Assembly: GCF_016908315.1 (NCBI RefSeq)
Contig: NZ_JAFBDQ010000002.1
Span: 186,001 to 250,000 of the forward strand
Direction of reading: 5' to 3'
Length of the DNA stretch: 64,000 nt
Source of the DNA: Halanaerobacter jeridensis
GTDB lineage: Bacteria; Bacillota; Halanaerobiia; Halobacteroidales; Halobacteroidaceae
Positions 17,901-26,613 of this stretch are shown here, in pieces (within the stretch, counting starts at the first letter, position 1; every line of letters begins with the position of its first letter). The position numbers were made by a program, and so were the translations under genes. The notes beneath the pieces were generated by a model. It was given only the letters and a program-made list of their open reading frames with translations, searched no databases and had not been told where the DNA came from.

Positions 17901-18757
17901 AGCCCAATGAGAGTATAGTAGATTTTCTAAATCAAGAGATTTATGCTGAACGTGAATTTCAAAATAGTGTTATAGTACTAAGAGTTAAAGAAAAAATATA
18001 TACTTCTGAAATATTAGATAGAGCTAAAAAAATAATTGCTGTTAATAATTTAGAAGAACAAAACGAAATAGAGAATAGTCAAGAATTTTTGGGGAATAAT
18101 AAGGAAAAATTAATTAATCTATTAGCCGATAAGTTTGCTTACTATGAACAATGGAGTAGTTCAGATGATAAATTAGAATTAGACGAAAAAGAGGTATCTT
18201 TAGCTAATTTAGATTCACAGTTAGAAGCTGATTTCAATCATTTAAAAGAACATTTAATCTTTAATTTGCGAGAAAGAAAGTTTGGAATTAATATAGAAGA
18301 ATTATTCTTAGATTATCGGCGTTTTAGAGATTATCCTTTAATTATAGAAAAAGAAATTTTTGACCGAGCAGTAGAAGAATTAATAGCAGAGCATAAGATT
18401 ATTAACGCGGAAAAAGAAAATGAAGTATATGGTAATACAAGTGCGTTGATTAAAAGTACAATTAGTGGGATAAGTGATAAAGAAGTTAAGCAAGAATTAG
18501 TGTTATATATTCGTAATGAGTTGTTTAATGGGGTTTGCAATGTTTTTGCTTATGATGAAATAGAAGATAGTCCTGAAATTAAATATTTATTATTATTAGG
18601 GAGCTTTAAAAACAAAGAGAAATTACAAGAAATTTTAGAAGAAAAATTATATCAAGATCGTGAGTATAAAAATAATATTATACTTTATAGTTCACAAGAA
18701 AATGTTTTTGAAGATAAATATATTAATAAGATGAGGCTAGTAATGGGGTACAAATAG
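14960..18757 (+). CDS. Giant repeat ATPase, N-terminal part (DUF499/BrxC/PglY-like P-loop NTPase plus repeat units 1-4)
   Basis: Start at ATG 14960 behind CGAGGAGGGG. Residues about 1-460 form a P-loop ATPase: FFEITYPSQLIKELIEFI, Walker A GAHASGKTHALL, Walker B TAIFIDDSDEFF, and a later YYPFQPKLLEFL block. This order recalls the DUF499/BrxC/PglY class of large ATPases, known from BREX and related loci, but the resemblance is by eye only. From about residue 460 the protein consists of tandem units of about 237 residues (see repeat entry). The fourth unit is cut short at MGYK-stop. In the sister units this point reads MGVERAQEKINW or MGIEKAQEKINW; shifting -1 after ATG GGG restores VQIAQEKIKW. 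So this is the front of one gene running to 22935. No methylase, nuclease or other BREX partner is next to it. Confidence 0.75.
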   Translation: MAVQDFLDFRKSKTDKNKRYQSELNIARIKEDSDRLENDLESFFEITYPSQLIKELIEFINSNMKNNKMRYRDNEGAIIIQGAHASGKTHALLTAYNLFANYDIVASWMEEHKIKFNAFAIKNKSKSCIVSLENEAEEKSWQVIFKKLGKENLLTDDKKAPSASIIKKLAKSKDTAIFIDDSDEFFHQLRQQNKDELIVANKKFIVDLLTEVNKNDNLMVFMAALGTAKEIKDLFSRHEVIIKETEFLAQKNSFIFYHLFADIQEQQFRTNIVPIIDSYVEKYEESGLAIQDVDDFREELIDYYPFQPKLLEFLNKIHERYFSEIQSYGHQLNLLADLIESHEDKDLLVVSDFPVEIFKERVPELYNGLKVELKRANEQGKKYLHQILNTIFLYNLIDEQEATRDSILKAVIHPQLDYEISSLQQGLDELGENADYVEVVEGRYYIKAKKSLDTLLAEEMAEITKEEKKNKLKEYISNSVFDSSYKFYDERDWKDEAELDYVLLLEAPAEIRQLENFLTEEIYGELHYENSVAIIKATTDIFSEQFLDLSAKVIAIQNITEGQGVNKNQLEERKEEEEKQLIELLQDSFGQYLQWGDEAGQLKLEKVDFDLRTVAAKQEIIIDKRRIKDYILASTSESIDLEQLFEEAKCDRRLPLIPTQEILEEVITELVAEKDFVFISEEDKLYKSLSTLIAKRAEEIDNTQARNKLLAHLEQDLFGPEYKIYAKDTIPDQAELQYLIIINDLVKGELRTFLEEEIYANRKYKNSVLLFKSTTDILGDENLSQVKEEMSLENLVKTWEQRERVIDLLEAKREKIINNLRESFGNYISWTSNGEQLIMEQTQLDIPEFNINNLIKTKIGFIKETVIKRINQLHDSIKASNLLLKFKENRSNPVIDRDTFYQVLEELTAEGRIYFDGQTEHIYSQSLISIKEEIEQLNTEEVKENLAYFIRDNLFDAGYKIWGYDQIEDSADLDYLLLLEQPNESIVDFLNQEIYAEREFQNSVIVLRVKEKIYTSEILDRAKKIIAVNNLEEQNEIENSQEFLGNNKEKLINLLADKFAYYEQWSSSDDKLELDEKEVSLANLDSQLEADFNHLKEHLIFNLRERKFGINIEELFLDYRRFRDYPLIIEKEIFDRAVEELIAEHKIINAEKENEVYGNTSALIKSTISGISDKEVKQELVLYIRNELFNGVCNVFAYDEIEDSPEIKYLLLLGSFKNKEKLQEILEEKLYQDREYKNNIILYSSQENVFEDKYINKMRLVMGYK

Positions 18758-21700
18758 CACAAGAAAAAATAAAATGGGGAGCAGAGCAAGTTGGTAGAAT
18801 TTTAGATAAACGAAAGCAGAGTTTGAATCAAGAGTTAAAAGAGGTATTTGGTGATTATCTATATTGGTCACCGGAGAATGGTAAATTAAAATTAAAAGCT
18901 AGAAGTTTAGCAGCAAAATTAAGTACTGTTGATTTAAGAGCAGAAATTAAAGTAAGTATAGCTACCTTAAAAGAAGATATTCAAAATCGTTTGCAAGAAT
19001 TAGAAGGAATTACTCAACAAGAATTAAGTTCTTACTATAAAAAGTTTAGAGATTATCCCCTAGTAATTTTAGATCAGGATTTTGAAGATGCTATAAAAGA
19101 ACTACAAGAAGAAGAAAAAATACTTTTAGATATTGAAAAAGGAACTTTACATTTAAGTCCTTTGCTGAGAGTAGAAGAGCGCATCAATGAATTTGAGAAT
19201 TTAGAAACAGAGCAAGAATTGGCTTATTTTGTTCGAGATAATTTATTTACTAAGGATTATAAAATTCTTGCTTATGATAAAATAGAAGATAGTCCAGATT
19301 TAAAATATCTTCTATTATTAAAAGATCCAGAAATAGAATTAGAAGAGTTTTTAAAGCAAGAACTTTATAATGGTCTTGAATTTCAAAACAGTATAGTACT
19401 TTTAAGGCCTAAAGAAAAAATATATATAGCAAAAATATTAGAAAAAATAAAAAGAATAATGGCAGTAGAAGAATTTTTAAATCAAAATAATAAGTTGGAT
19501 TTGTCTGAAGAGATACTTTTAGATTTAAAAGCAGAATTAATTAAGACATTAGAAGATAAGTTTGCTTATTATGAGCATTGGACTCAATCCGAAACAGGCT
19601 TAGAATTAGTAGAAAAAGAAGTACCTATCTCTGAAATTCCAGAAGGATTAGAAATGGATAAGAATGATTTGAAAGAAGATTTGAAAAATAGGTTAAGGGC
19701 AAAAGAAAAAGGGATTACTAAAGAAAAATTATTTATAGAATACAGGCAGAACAGAGGTTATCCATTAGTAATTAAGCAAGATTATTTCGAGCAAGCTATG
19801 GAAGAATTGATTGCAGAGAAGAAAATCATTACTACTAAGGATAGTAATGAAATTTATGGTAATAGCAGTGCATTGATTAAAAGCACAGTAGATGAAATTG
19901 ACAGCCAAGAAGCTAAACAAGAATTAGTGTTATATATTCGCAATGAACTATTCAATGGAGAATATAATGTTTTTGCTTATGACCAATTAGAAGATAAACC
20001 TGAAATGAATTATTTGTTACTGCTTGGTAGTTTTAAAAACAAAGAAAAATTGCAGCAAATCTTAGAGAGGAAAATATATCAAGACCGTGAATATAGGAAT
20101 AATATAGCTTTCTATGGTTCACGAGACAATGTATTTGAAGAGGAATATGTTGATAAAATGAAAGTAGTTATGGGCGTTGAAAGAGCACAAGAAAAGATAA
20201 ATTGGGCTGAAAGTAAAATTGATAATATATTAAATAGACGTAAAGAAAAGTTCAATCAAGAATTAAAAGATCTTTTTGGAGATTATATTTATTGGCAAAA
20301 GAAAGATGGAGAATGGGAGTTACAATTTAAAGAGTTAGAGGCAAAGTTAAGTAAAGCAGAATTAAAAGAAGAAATCAAAGCTGATTTAGAAGAATTAAAA
20401 GCAGATATTAGTAGACGTTTACAGGAATTAAATGGGATTAAAGCTCAAGAACTATTAGCTAATTATTATAAATTTAGAGATTACCCTCTAGTAGTTGATG
20501 AAGGTGAATTTTATCAGGCATTAGAAGAACTTGAAGCTGAAGATAAAGTGTTCGTAGAAGCAGAAAGTAATACAGTTCATATTAGCCCAATATTGCTAGC
20601 CGAAGACCGAGTAAATGAATTTAAAAGAGCAGAAGTTAAACGTGAATTAAGCTATTTGTTGCGTAATCATTTCTTTGATGCAAATTATAAAATTTTTAAT
20701 TACGATCAAGTAGAAGATAGACCAGAATTAGATTATCTTCTATTATTTGCAACTCCAGATAAAAATATAAGAGAACTGCTAGAGAAAGAAATTTATAATG
20801 GATTAGAATTCGCCAATAGTGTATTAGTGTTGAGGGTGCGAGAAGATGTTTATACAGATGAAGTTTTAACTAAAACTAAAAAATTAATGGCAGTGCAAGA
20901 GCTACAGCAGGAAGAACTCGAAATTTCTGAAGAAATTATAATGAAGTTGAAAGAGGAATTACTGCAGTTAATTGAAATAACTACAGTTTATTATCAGCAA
21001 TGGGTTATTGATGAGCAAGAGCTACAGATAGAAGAAAAAGAAATAGCTGTAGCTGAGTTGCCGGAAGTATTAGAGCTTGACTTTAATGACTTAAAAAAGG
21101 ACTTAGTTACTCATTTGCGTGCTAGAAAAGTAGGAGTTAGGAAAGAAGAATTGTTTTTAGATTATAGGCGCAATAGAGGTTATAGAGTTGTATTAAAAAA
21201 AGATAAATTTGAGCAAGCATTAGAAGAATTAATAGCTGAAGGGAAAATTATTAGTGCAGAAGAAAATAGTGAAGTTTATGGTAATACTAGTGCTTTAATT
21301 AAAAGTTCGGTAGCAAAAGTGGATGATAAAGAAGCTAAACAAAGGTTAGTATTATATATTCGCAATCAACTATTCAATGAAGAATATAATATTTTTGGCT
21401 ATGATCAACTAGAGGACACATCGGAAGTAAAACACTTACTGTTGTTAGGCAGTTTTAAAAATAAAGCAAAATTAAAAGAAATATTAGAGATGAAATTATA
21501 TCAAGAACGAGAATATGAGAATACTATTTTACTTTATAGTTCACAAGAGGATGTGTTTAAGGAAAAGTATCTTAATAAAATGAAGTTAGTAATGGGGATT
21601 GAAAAAGCACAAGAAAAAATAAATTGGTCGGAAAATAAGATAGATAAAATTTTGGATAGACGCAGAGGGCAGTTGAATGAGAAATTAAAAAGTATATTTG

Positions 21701-22330
21701 GAAATTATTTTTATTGGCATGAAGAAGAGGGAGAATTAAAATTAGATGCAGTAGAGTTAAATGATAAATTAACTACTGCAGAATTAAGAGCAGAGATTCA
21801 AATTAGTTTAGAAGAATTAAAAAGAGATATTAATAATCGACTACGTGGATTAGAAGGGATTGTTAGTGCAAAGTTACTAGATTATTATAAGAAAATGAGA
21901 GGGTATACAGTTATATTGGATGAAGAACAATTCTATCAGGCATTAAAGGAGCTAAAATATGAAAAAAGGATTGTTAGTGAAAATGATAAATTATATAGTA
22001 ATTTAGAAAGTTTAGTAGAAGCTAAATATGACCAAATTAGCAAAAAAGAAGCTCAAGTAAGTTTAGTAAGATATATTAAAGAGGAAGTATTTAGTGCTGA
22101 TTATAAAATTTATGGTTATGATACAATCCCTGATAATGCAGAATTTAAAAAGGTTATTTTATTGAATTATTTTGCTAAGAAAGATAAGTTAAAACAATAT
22201 TTGTTAGAGGAATTATATCAGGGGCGTCAATATAAAGGAACTATAGCTTTATTAGCTCCTAAAGATAATTTAAATGAGCATATTGAGTTGGTGAAAAAAG
22301 TAATAGCAATTGAAAAGATAAATACTGAAA
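16340..22330 (+). repeat. Nine tandem coding units of about 710 bp (237 residues) in the giant ATPase
   Basis: Each unit has (a) an acidic block patterned as YKI-YD-IED--EL-YLLLL, then L--FL--EIY--REY-NSV; (b) a helical stretch with FG-Y--W; (c) a wing-like block patterned as RDYPLVI----F--ALEELIAE-KI, then VY-N-SALI. The YD anchor codons (or aligned equivalents) lie near 16430, 17138, 17849, 18551, 19273, 19978, 20701, 21400 and 22117, giving steps of 699-723 bases. From unit 3 onward two types alternate: B (IYGLEFQNS- or IYAEREFQNS-like, ending in KEKIYT) and A (LLGSFKNKEKLQEILE, ending in YINKM--VMG). The B-A pair repeats every 1422-1428 bases, so the array grew by duplicating a pair of units. 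The boundaries given are approximate. Confidence 0.85.
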
Positions 22331-22935
22331 ATGAACTAGTTAATAAATTGTTGAAAGTTACAGAAAGTAAATTGATACAAAAGTTAGAAAAAAGCTTTGC
22401 TAACTATTTAAACTGGCATGATCACAATAGTTCTTTAGAGTTAGATGTACGAGGATTTCATCTAGAAGAAATTAATAAAGTGATTAAAACTGATAAAACT
22501 AAAATTAAAGAATATATTATTAGTCATGTAGAAGATAGAATTAAAATTGCTGATTTATTAGAGCAATTAAGAAAAAGATTAGCTACTCCAATATTGGAAT
22601 CTGATGATATTTTTTATGAAATCATTGCAAAATTATTTGATGAGGATCAATTATTATTGATGACACAAGAAGAAGAGTTATATCAAGGAGCTGGAGAAAC
22701 AATTACAGGAGACATGTTTATTGTTGATCCTGAATTCGAATTTGCTCAAAATGAAGAATCCGAAACTTCAGCAGAAAATTCTTCTGATGAAGTAGCTGCT
22801 GTAGAAGAAGAAACAATAACTGCTGAAAAAGAGAAAATAGAAGATGAAGAAAATAATAAAGAAGAGCAAAATTTAGAAGAAAATGATAAAGAATTAGAAG
22901 AAGATAATTATGAAATTTTAGATTTGTTCTTGTAA
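18758..22935 (+). CDS. Giant repeat ATPase, C-terminal part (rest of unit 4, units 5-9, acidic tail)
   Basis: The frame is open upstream of the first ATG/TTG candidates and continues the preceding reading frame after a -1 shift near 18749-18757 (IAQEKIKWGAEQVGRILDKR reads through from 18753). An internal start at 18823 (TTG AAT CAA) has no convincing ribosome site, which supports one broken gene over two genes. It holds five further units and ends with a Glu-rich tail of about 65 residues and the end EILDLFL. It has no P-loop of its own, so alone it would be a scaffold or binding array. The restored protein would have about 2658 residues. Codon use and composition match the first part. Function unknown; the repeats could bind nucleic acid through the wing-like block, but that is inference. 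Confidence 0.7.
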
Positions 22936-22981
22936 TGTTTTGTGTGTGAATTAATCACTTAAAAAGATTAATAGTTTATTT

Positions 22982-23024
22982 TGTGATGCATATCACGGTA
23001 ATTACGAAAATAAAGAGATATAAT
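22982..23024 (+). promoter_or_regulatory. CRP/FNR-type site and promoter for the ferredoxin gene
   Basis: TGTGA-TGCATA-TCACG (22982-22997) matches the TGTGA-N6-TCACA palindrome of the CRP/FNR superfamily. A TATAAT -10 box lies at 23019-23024 and no good -35 box is present. With a start site near 23031 the palindrome is centred at about -41.5, the standard position for class II activation. A redox- or NO-responsive regulator of the FNR/HcpR kind is the likely partner, but this is inference. Confidence 0.6.
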
Positions 23025-23067
23025 AGTAAATAAATAGTTTATCAAGGACTAAAAAGGAGTGTCACTA

Positions 23068-23352
23068 GTGAAATTAAAAAAATTTGTTGAATTAGATAGT
23101 GAAAAATGTAATGGATGTGGTGAATGCATTACTACTTGTAATAAGGGTGGAATCAAGATTGAAAATGGCAAAGCAAGGTTAGTGCAAAGTTCTTTTTGTG
23201 GTTCTTTTGTTAACTGTATTGGAGATTGTCCCCAGGGAGCTTTAAAAATTGAAAGTAAAAAGTTATCAAAGGCTGAGTTAGAAAATGAGATAACTCCTAA
23301 TGCTGGATGTTATTTTAGTGGTCGCTATGATATTAATCAATGGGTTGAATGA
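23068..23352 (+). CDS. 4Fe-4S ferredoxin-like protein
   Basis: The GTG at 23068 lies 8 bases after GGAG; an earlier GTG at 23059 overlaps that site. The product has 94 residues. One classic cluster motif, CNGCGECITTCNKG, is followed by a second Cys group (FCGSFVNCIGDCPQGAL) that supplies the remaining ligands in an 8-Cys-type fold with altered spacing. A C-terminal extension of about 35 residues contains one more Cys. It carries electrons in the cytosol; the partner is unknown. It is monocistronic, with its own CRP/FNR-like promoter and terminator, which suggests control by oxygen, NO or redox state. Confidence 0.88.
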   Translation: MKLKKFVELDSEKCNGCGECITTCNKGGIKIENGKARLVQSSFCGSFVNCIGDCPQGALKIESKKLSKAELENEITPNAGCYFSGRYDINQWVE

Positions 23353-23399
23353 TTTTAAAGAAGAATTAATAATTAAAAATAAAAAATATTTAATTTTGT

Positions 23400-23424
23400 A
23401 ATGCCCAAGGAAATTTTGGGCATT
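23400..23424 (+). terminator. Terminator after the ferredoxin
   Basis: AATGCCCAA-GGAAATT-TTGGGCATT followed by ATTTTTTTT. Confidence 0.88.
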
Positions 23425-23615
23425 ATTTTTTTTGCTTAATAAAAAGTAGTAATTATTACTGTATATGTCGAAATATAAAATAATTTGAGTTTTTTTCGAT
23501 ATAAAAGCAGGTATATATGATTTAAAAATGAATTTAAATATATGAGGGTTTTAGTTTATACGGATATGGATAAAATTAGAATTAAGTGCAGGATTTTTAA
23601 AGAAAGGAGGTTAAA

Positions 23616-24752
23616 ATGAACGATTCAATCATATCAATCGCGGATAATAAGCAAGTTTTACTAGAAGATTTGCCTGGAAATAATGATTTATCGATTGGTG
23701 TATATCAACAATTAATAAAAGAATCAAGTGGTGATATTTATAATGTGATTGAATTTAAAAATCAAGTAATTGCTTATATAGCAGATGTAAAAGACAATGA
23801 TAAAAATTTGGTCGATGCTTTTTTAAAAGAAATGATAAGTGATTTTTTAGAAAAGAAAGGTGATAAGTCAGCAGTAACTGCCGGTCAAACTTTAAAATTT
23901 ATTCAGCAAAAATATGCAGAAAAAAAGGTTTCAGAAAATCATTGCATATCTATTGCTTTATTTGTATTAAATGAAAATAATATGGAGTTAACTTATAGTA
24001 ATGCAGGTATCTATTTGCCTCCTATGCTAATTAAAGAAGATGGAGTTACTTTGATAAAGAGCCAAGAAAGAGACCTGTCTGCTGCAATTGATTTAGAGAA
24101 TTATGAATGTAATGAAAGAAAAATAAAATTGAAACCTGGTGATAAGTTTTTAGTTATGAATGATGGGTTTAGAGAAGAAACTAAAGCGGGGGAAAAGTAT
24201 GGAAGAAATAAGCTTGAGCAGATAGTTGAAGAAAATAAAAAATTACCGATTAAAGGGATTGTAAATAAAATAAAAATGGATTATAAACAGTATATTGCCT
24301 CTAATCATTGTTCTGCTAATATTACTTTATTAGGTATAGAGTATTGTCCTAAAATTAATAATCAAGATGTAATTAGCTTAACAAGTGATTTTTCAGAATT
24401 AGATGAAGTTAAAGAGAAAGTTAAAGACTTTTTAGATATAAATTGCTTAGAATTTGAAAAAGTAATGATTGGTTTTCATGAAGTACTAGTTAATGCAATT
24501 GAACATGGTAATTCAAAAGTGAAAGATAAGATAGTAAAAGTAACTATTTTAGATACAGATGATTATGTTAAAATAATTGTAGAAGATGAAGGGACTGGAT
24601 TTGATTGGAATAAATTGTTGGATGAAGAAGAAATTTATGATAATTGGAGGGATTCAGGTCGAGGGTTAAGAATAGCCGAATTAGCTTGTGATAGTATTTA
24701 TTATAATGTCACAGGGAATAAAGTTTCTTTAATTAAAGAAAAGGTTAATTGA
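23616..24752 (+). CDS. SpoIIE-like PP2C domain fused to an RsbW-type HATPase kinase domain
   Basis: 378 residues; ATG after AAAGGAGG. Residues about 1-245 align with SpoIIE-type phosphatases (SNAGIYLPPML, then LVMNDGFREETKAGEKYG), but the metal sites look damaged: the GDVSGHG block reads ADVKDND and the C-terminal DDITLL block reads SANITLL. Residues about 255-378 form a GHKL kinase: N box HEVLVNAIEHGN, G1 VEDEGTGFDW, G2 SGRGLRIAELACD. Proteins of this type act in partner-switching cascades that free sigma factors or other outputs by (de)phosphorylating STAS proteins. I infer a working kinase with a weak or dead phosphatase. No STAS gene is nearby; a PAS-SpoIIE phosphatase is encoded four genes downstream. 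Confidence 0.85.
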   Translation: MNDSIISIADNKQVLLEDLPGNNDLSIGVYQQLIKESSGDIYNVIEFKNQVIAYIADVKDNDKNLVDAFLKEMISDFLEKKGDKSAVTAGQTLKFIQQKYAEKKVSENHCISIALFVLNENNMELTYSNAGIYLPPMLIKEDGVTLIKSQERDLSAAIDLENYECNERKIKLKPGDKFLVMNDGFREETKAGEKYGRNKLEQIVEENKKLPIKGIVNKIKMDYKQYIASNHCSANITLLGIEYCPKINNQDVISLTSDFSELDEVKEKVKDFLDINCLEFEKVMIGFHEVLVNAIEHGNSKVKDKIVKVTILDTDDYVKIIVEDEGTGFDWNKLLDEEEIYDNWRDSGRGLRIAELACDSIYYNVTGNKVSLIKEKVN

Positions 24753-24807
24753 AAATGTTTTAGTGCTATTTTATAAGTAGTTAGAAATTTGAAAGGAGGT
24801 GGTGGGG

Positions 24808-26553
24808 ATGAACAAGTATGAACAGTTATTTATTGAAGCACCAATAGGGATTTTTAGAACTAACGATCAAGGTGAACCTCTATCTGTCAATAAATCTTTA
24901 GCTAAAATGCTGGGTTGTGCTAATGAGGAAGAGGTTTTAGAGTATTATACAGATTTGAGTGAACAACTTTATGTTAATTCTCAGCGCAGAATAGACTTTA
25001 TTAATCAACTTAAAGAGAAAAAAGAAGTGAATAATTTTGAATATCAAGCCCGACGAAGTGATGGGGAAGAGATTTGGCTTAGTATGGATGCGAGAATTGG
25101 AGAAGTAAAATCAGATGGTTCATTTGTGATTGAAGGCTTTGTAATTGATATTACAGAGATGAAAGTTACTAAAGAAGAATTAGAAAAGAAGAAAGAAGCT
25201 CTAGAAACTTTTTTTAATGTAACGCCTGATTTATTGGGGATTATAGATATTGATGGTAATTTTATTAAAGTAAATCAAGCTTGGGAGAAAAACTTAGGTT
25301 ATAGCAAAGAAAAACTAGAAAAGTCGAATTGCTTTGATTATATCCATCCAGCAGATCAAAATGATACTAAAAGAAAATTAAAGCGACTTAAAAATAAAGA
25401 AGAAGTTTTAAATTTTGTAAATCGTTATCGTAATTCTCAAGGAGAATATCGCTATTTAGAATGGAGAGCACGGTGGAAAAATGGTTTTATCTATGCAGCT
25501 TCACGTGATGTGACTAAACGAAAAAAGCAAGAAGATAAAATTAAATATATAAGTTTTCATGATAATTTAACTAATCTTTATAATCGGACCTATTTAGAAG
25601 AAGAAATTGAAAGAATGGATGTAGAACGGCAACTTCCAATTAGCTTAATCATGGCTGATTTAAATGGTTTGAAGGTAGTAAATGATACCTATGGTCATGA
25701 CCGTGGAGATGAAATTTTAAAGCAGACAGCTAAAATCTTAAAAACTGCTTGCCGTCAAGAAGATGTAATTGCACGTTGGGGCGGCGATGAATTTGTGATT
25801 TTTCTGCCTCAAACTAGAGAAAAAGAAGCCCAAAAAGTTTATAATAGAATTAAAAATTTATGTGCTGCTACTGATGGAAATGAAATTCCAATTTCTATTG
25901 CTTTAGGAATTGGAGTTAAGAATAATTTAGAGCAAAAAATATATGATGTACTTAATGTTGCTGAAGAGCAGATGTATAAAAATAAATTAGATGAGAGTCG
26001 CAGTACTAAAAGTCATATTGTTAAAGCTCTACTAAAAACTTTAGGAGAAAAGAGCGATGAAACTGAAGAACATGCTTGGCGAATGCAGAAATTAACTTTT
26101 TTGATGGCTGAAGAATTAGATTTATCACAAGCTAAGATGGATAAACTTTCTTTAGTGGCAACTTTACATGATATTGGGAAGACTATTATTCCAGCTGAAA
26201 TATTAACTAAAACAGCTAAACTGACTGAGGATGAGTGGGATACTATTCAACAGCATCCTAAAACTGGGTATCGGATTGCTTCTTCAACAGAGGAATTTTC
26301 TCATGTAGCTGAAAAAATATTGTACCACCATGAACGATGGGATGGCAGTGGTTATCCTCATGGATTAAAAGGAGAAGGAATTCCACTTTTATCGCGGATT
26401 ATAACTATTGTTGATGCTTATGATGTTATGACTAATGGTCGACCTTATAAAGATGCAATGACAAAAAAAGAAGCACTAGCAGAATTAGAAAGATGTTCGG
26501 GAACCCAATTTGATCCTCAATTAGTAAATCATTTTATAAAAGTTATGAGTTAG
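24808..26553 (+). CDS. PAS-PAS-GGDEF-HD-GYP c-di-GMP metabolic protein
   Basis: Start at ATG 24808 after AAAGGAGGTGG. 581 residues, no membrane segment, so a cytosolic sensor. Two PAS domains (about 1-120 and 135-245; the second starts FFNVTPDLLGIIDIDGNF). The GGDEF domain (about 250-405) has RWGGDEFVIF and an upstream RQED that fits the RxxD inhibitory site. The HD-GYP domain (about 410-581) has LHDIGK, HPKTGYRIA and HHERWDGSGYP. It can therefore make c-di-GMP and hydrolyse it, and both active sites look intact. It lies in a signalling block with chemotaxis-like and SpoIIE-like genes. Confidence 0.93.
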   Translation: MNKYEQLFIEAPIGIFRTNDQGEPLSVNKSLAKMLGCANEEEVLEYYTDLSEQLYVNSQRRIDFINQLKEKKEVNNFEYQARRSDGEEIWLSMDARIGEVKSDGSFVIEGFVIDITEMKVTKEELEKKKEALETFFNVTPDLLGIIDIDGNFIKVNQAWEKNLGYSKEKLEKSNCFDYIHPADQNDTKRKLKRLKNKEEVLNFVNRYRNSQGEYRYLEWRARWKNGFIYAASRDVTKRKKQEDKIKYISFHDNLTNLYNRTYLEEEIERMDVERQLPISLIMADLNGLKVVNDTYGHDRGDEILKQTAKILKTACRQEDVIARWGGDEFVIFLPQTREKEAQKVYNRIKNLCAATDGNEIPISIALGIGVKNNLEQKIYDVLNVAEEQMYKNKLDESRSTKSHIVKALLKTLGEKSDETEEHAWRMQKLTFLMAEELDLSQAKMDKLSLVATLHDIGKTIIPAEILTKTAKLTEDEWDTIQQHPKTGYRIASSTEEFSHVAEKILYHHERWDGSGYPHGLKGEGIPLLSRIITIVDAYDVMTNGRPYKDAMTKKEALAELERCSGTQFDPQLVNHFIKVMS

Positions 26554-26613
26554 TGAGATTTTAATTGATTGGATTAAAAGGAGTTATATTTTAGCTGTAT
26601 CGGAGGTGAAAGT

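Noticed and set aside
16340-22330. CRISPR or simple DNA repeats
   Set aside because: The repeats are about 710 bases long, coding, diverged at DNA level and without spacers; no CRISPR array was seen anywhere in the window.
18823-22935. Separate gene starting at TTG 18823
   Set aside because: No ribosome site, and the repeat pattern runs unbroken across the supposed start once a -1 shift is allowed.
14960-22935. BREX or other named defence island
   Set aside because: Only the ATPase-like module is present; no methylase, PglZ, BrxL, nuclease or DISARM partner lies within the window.
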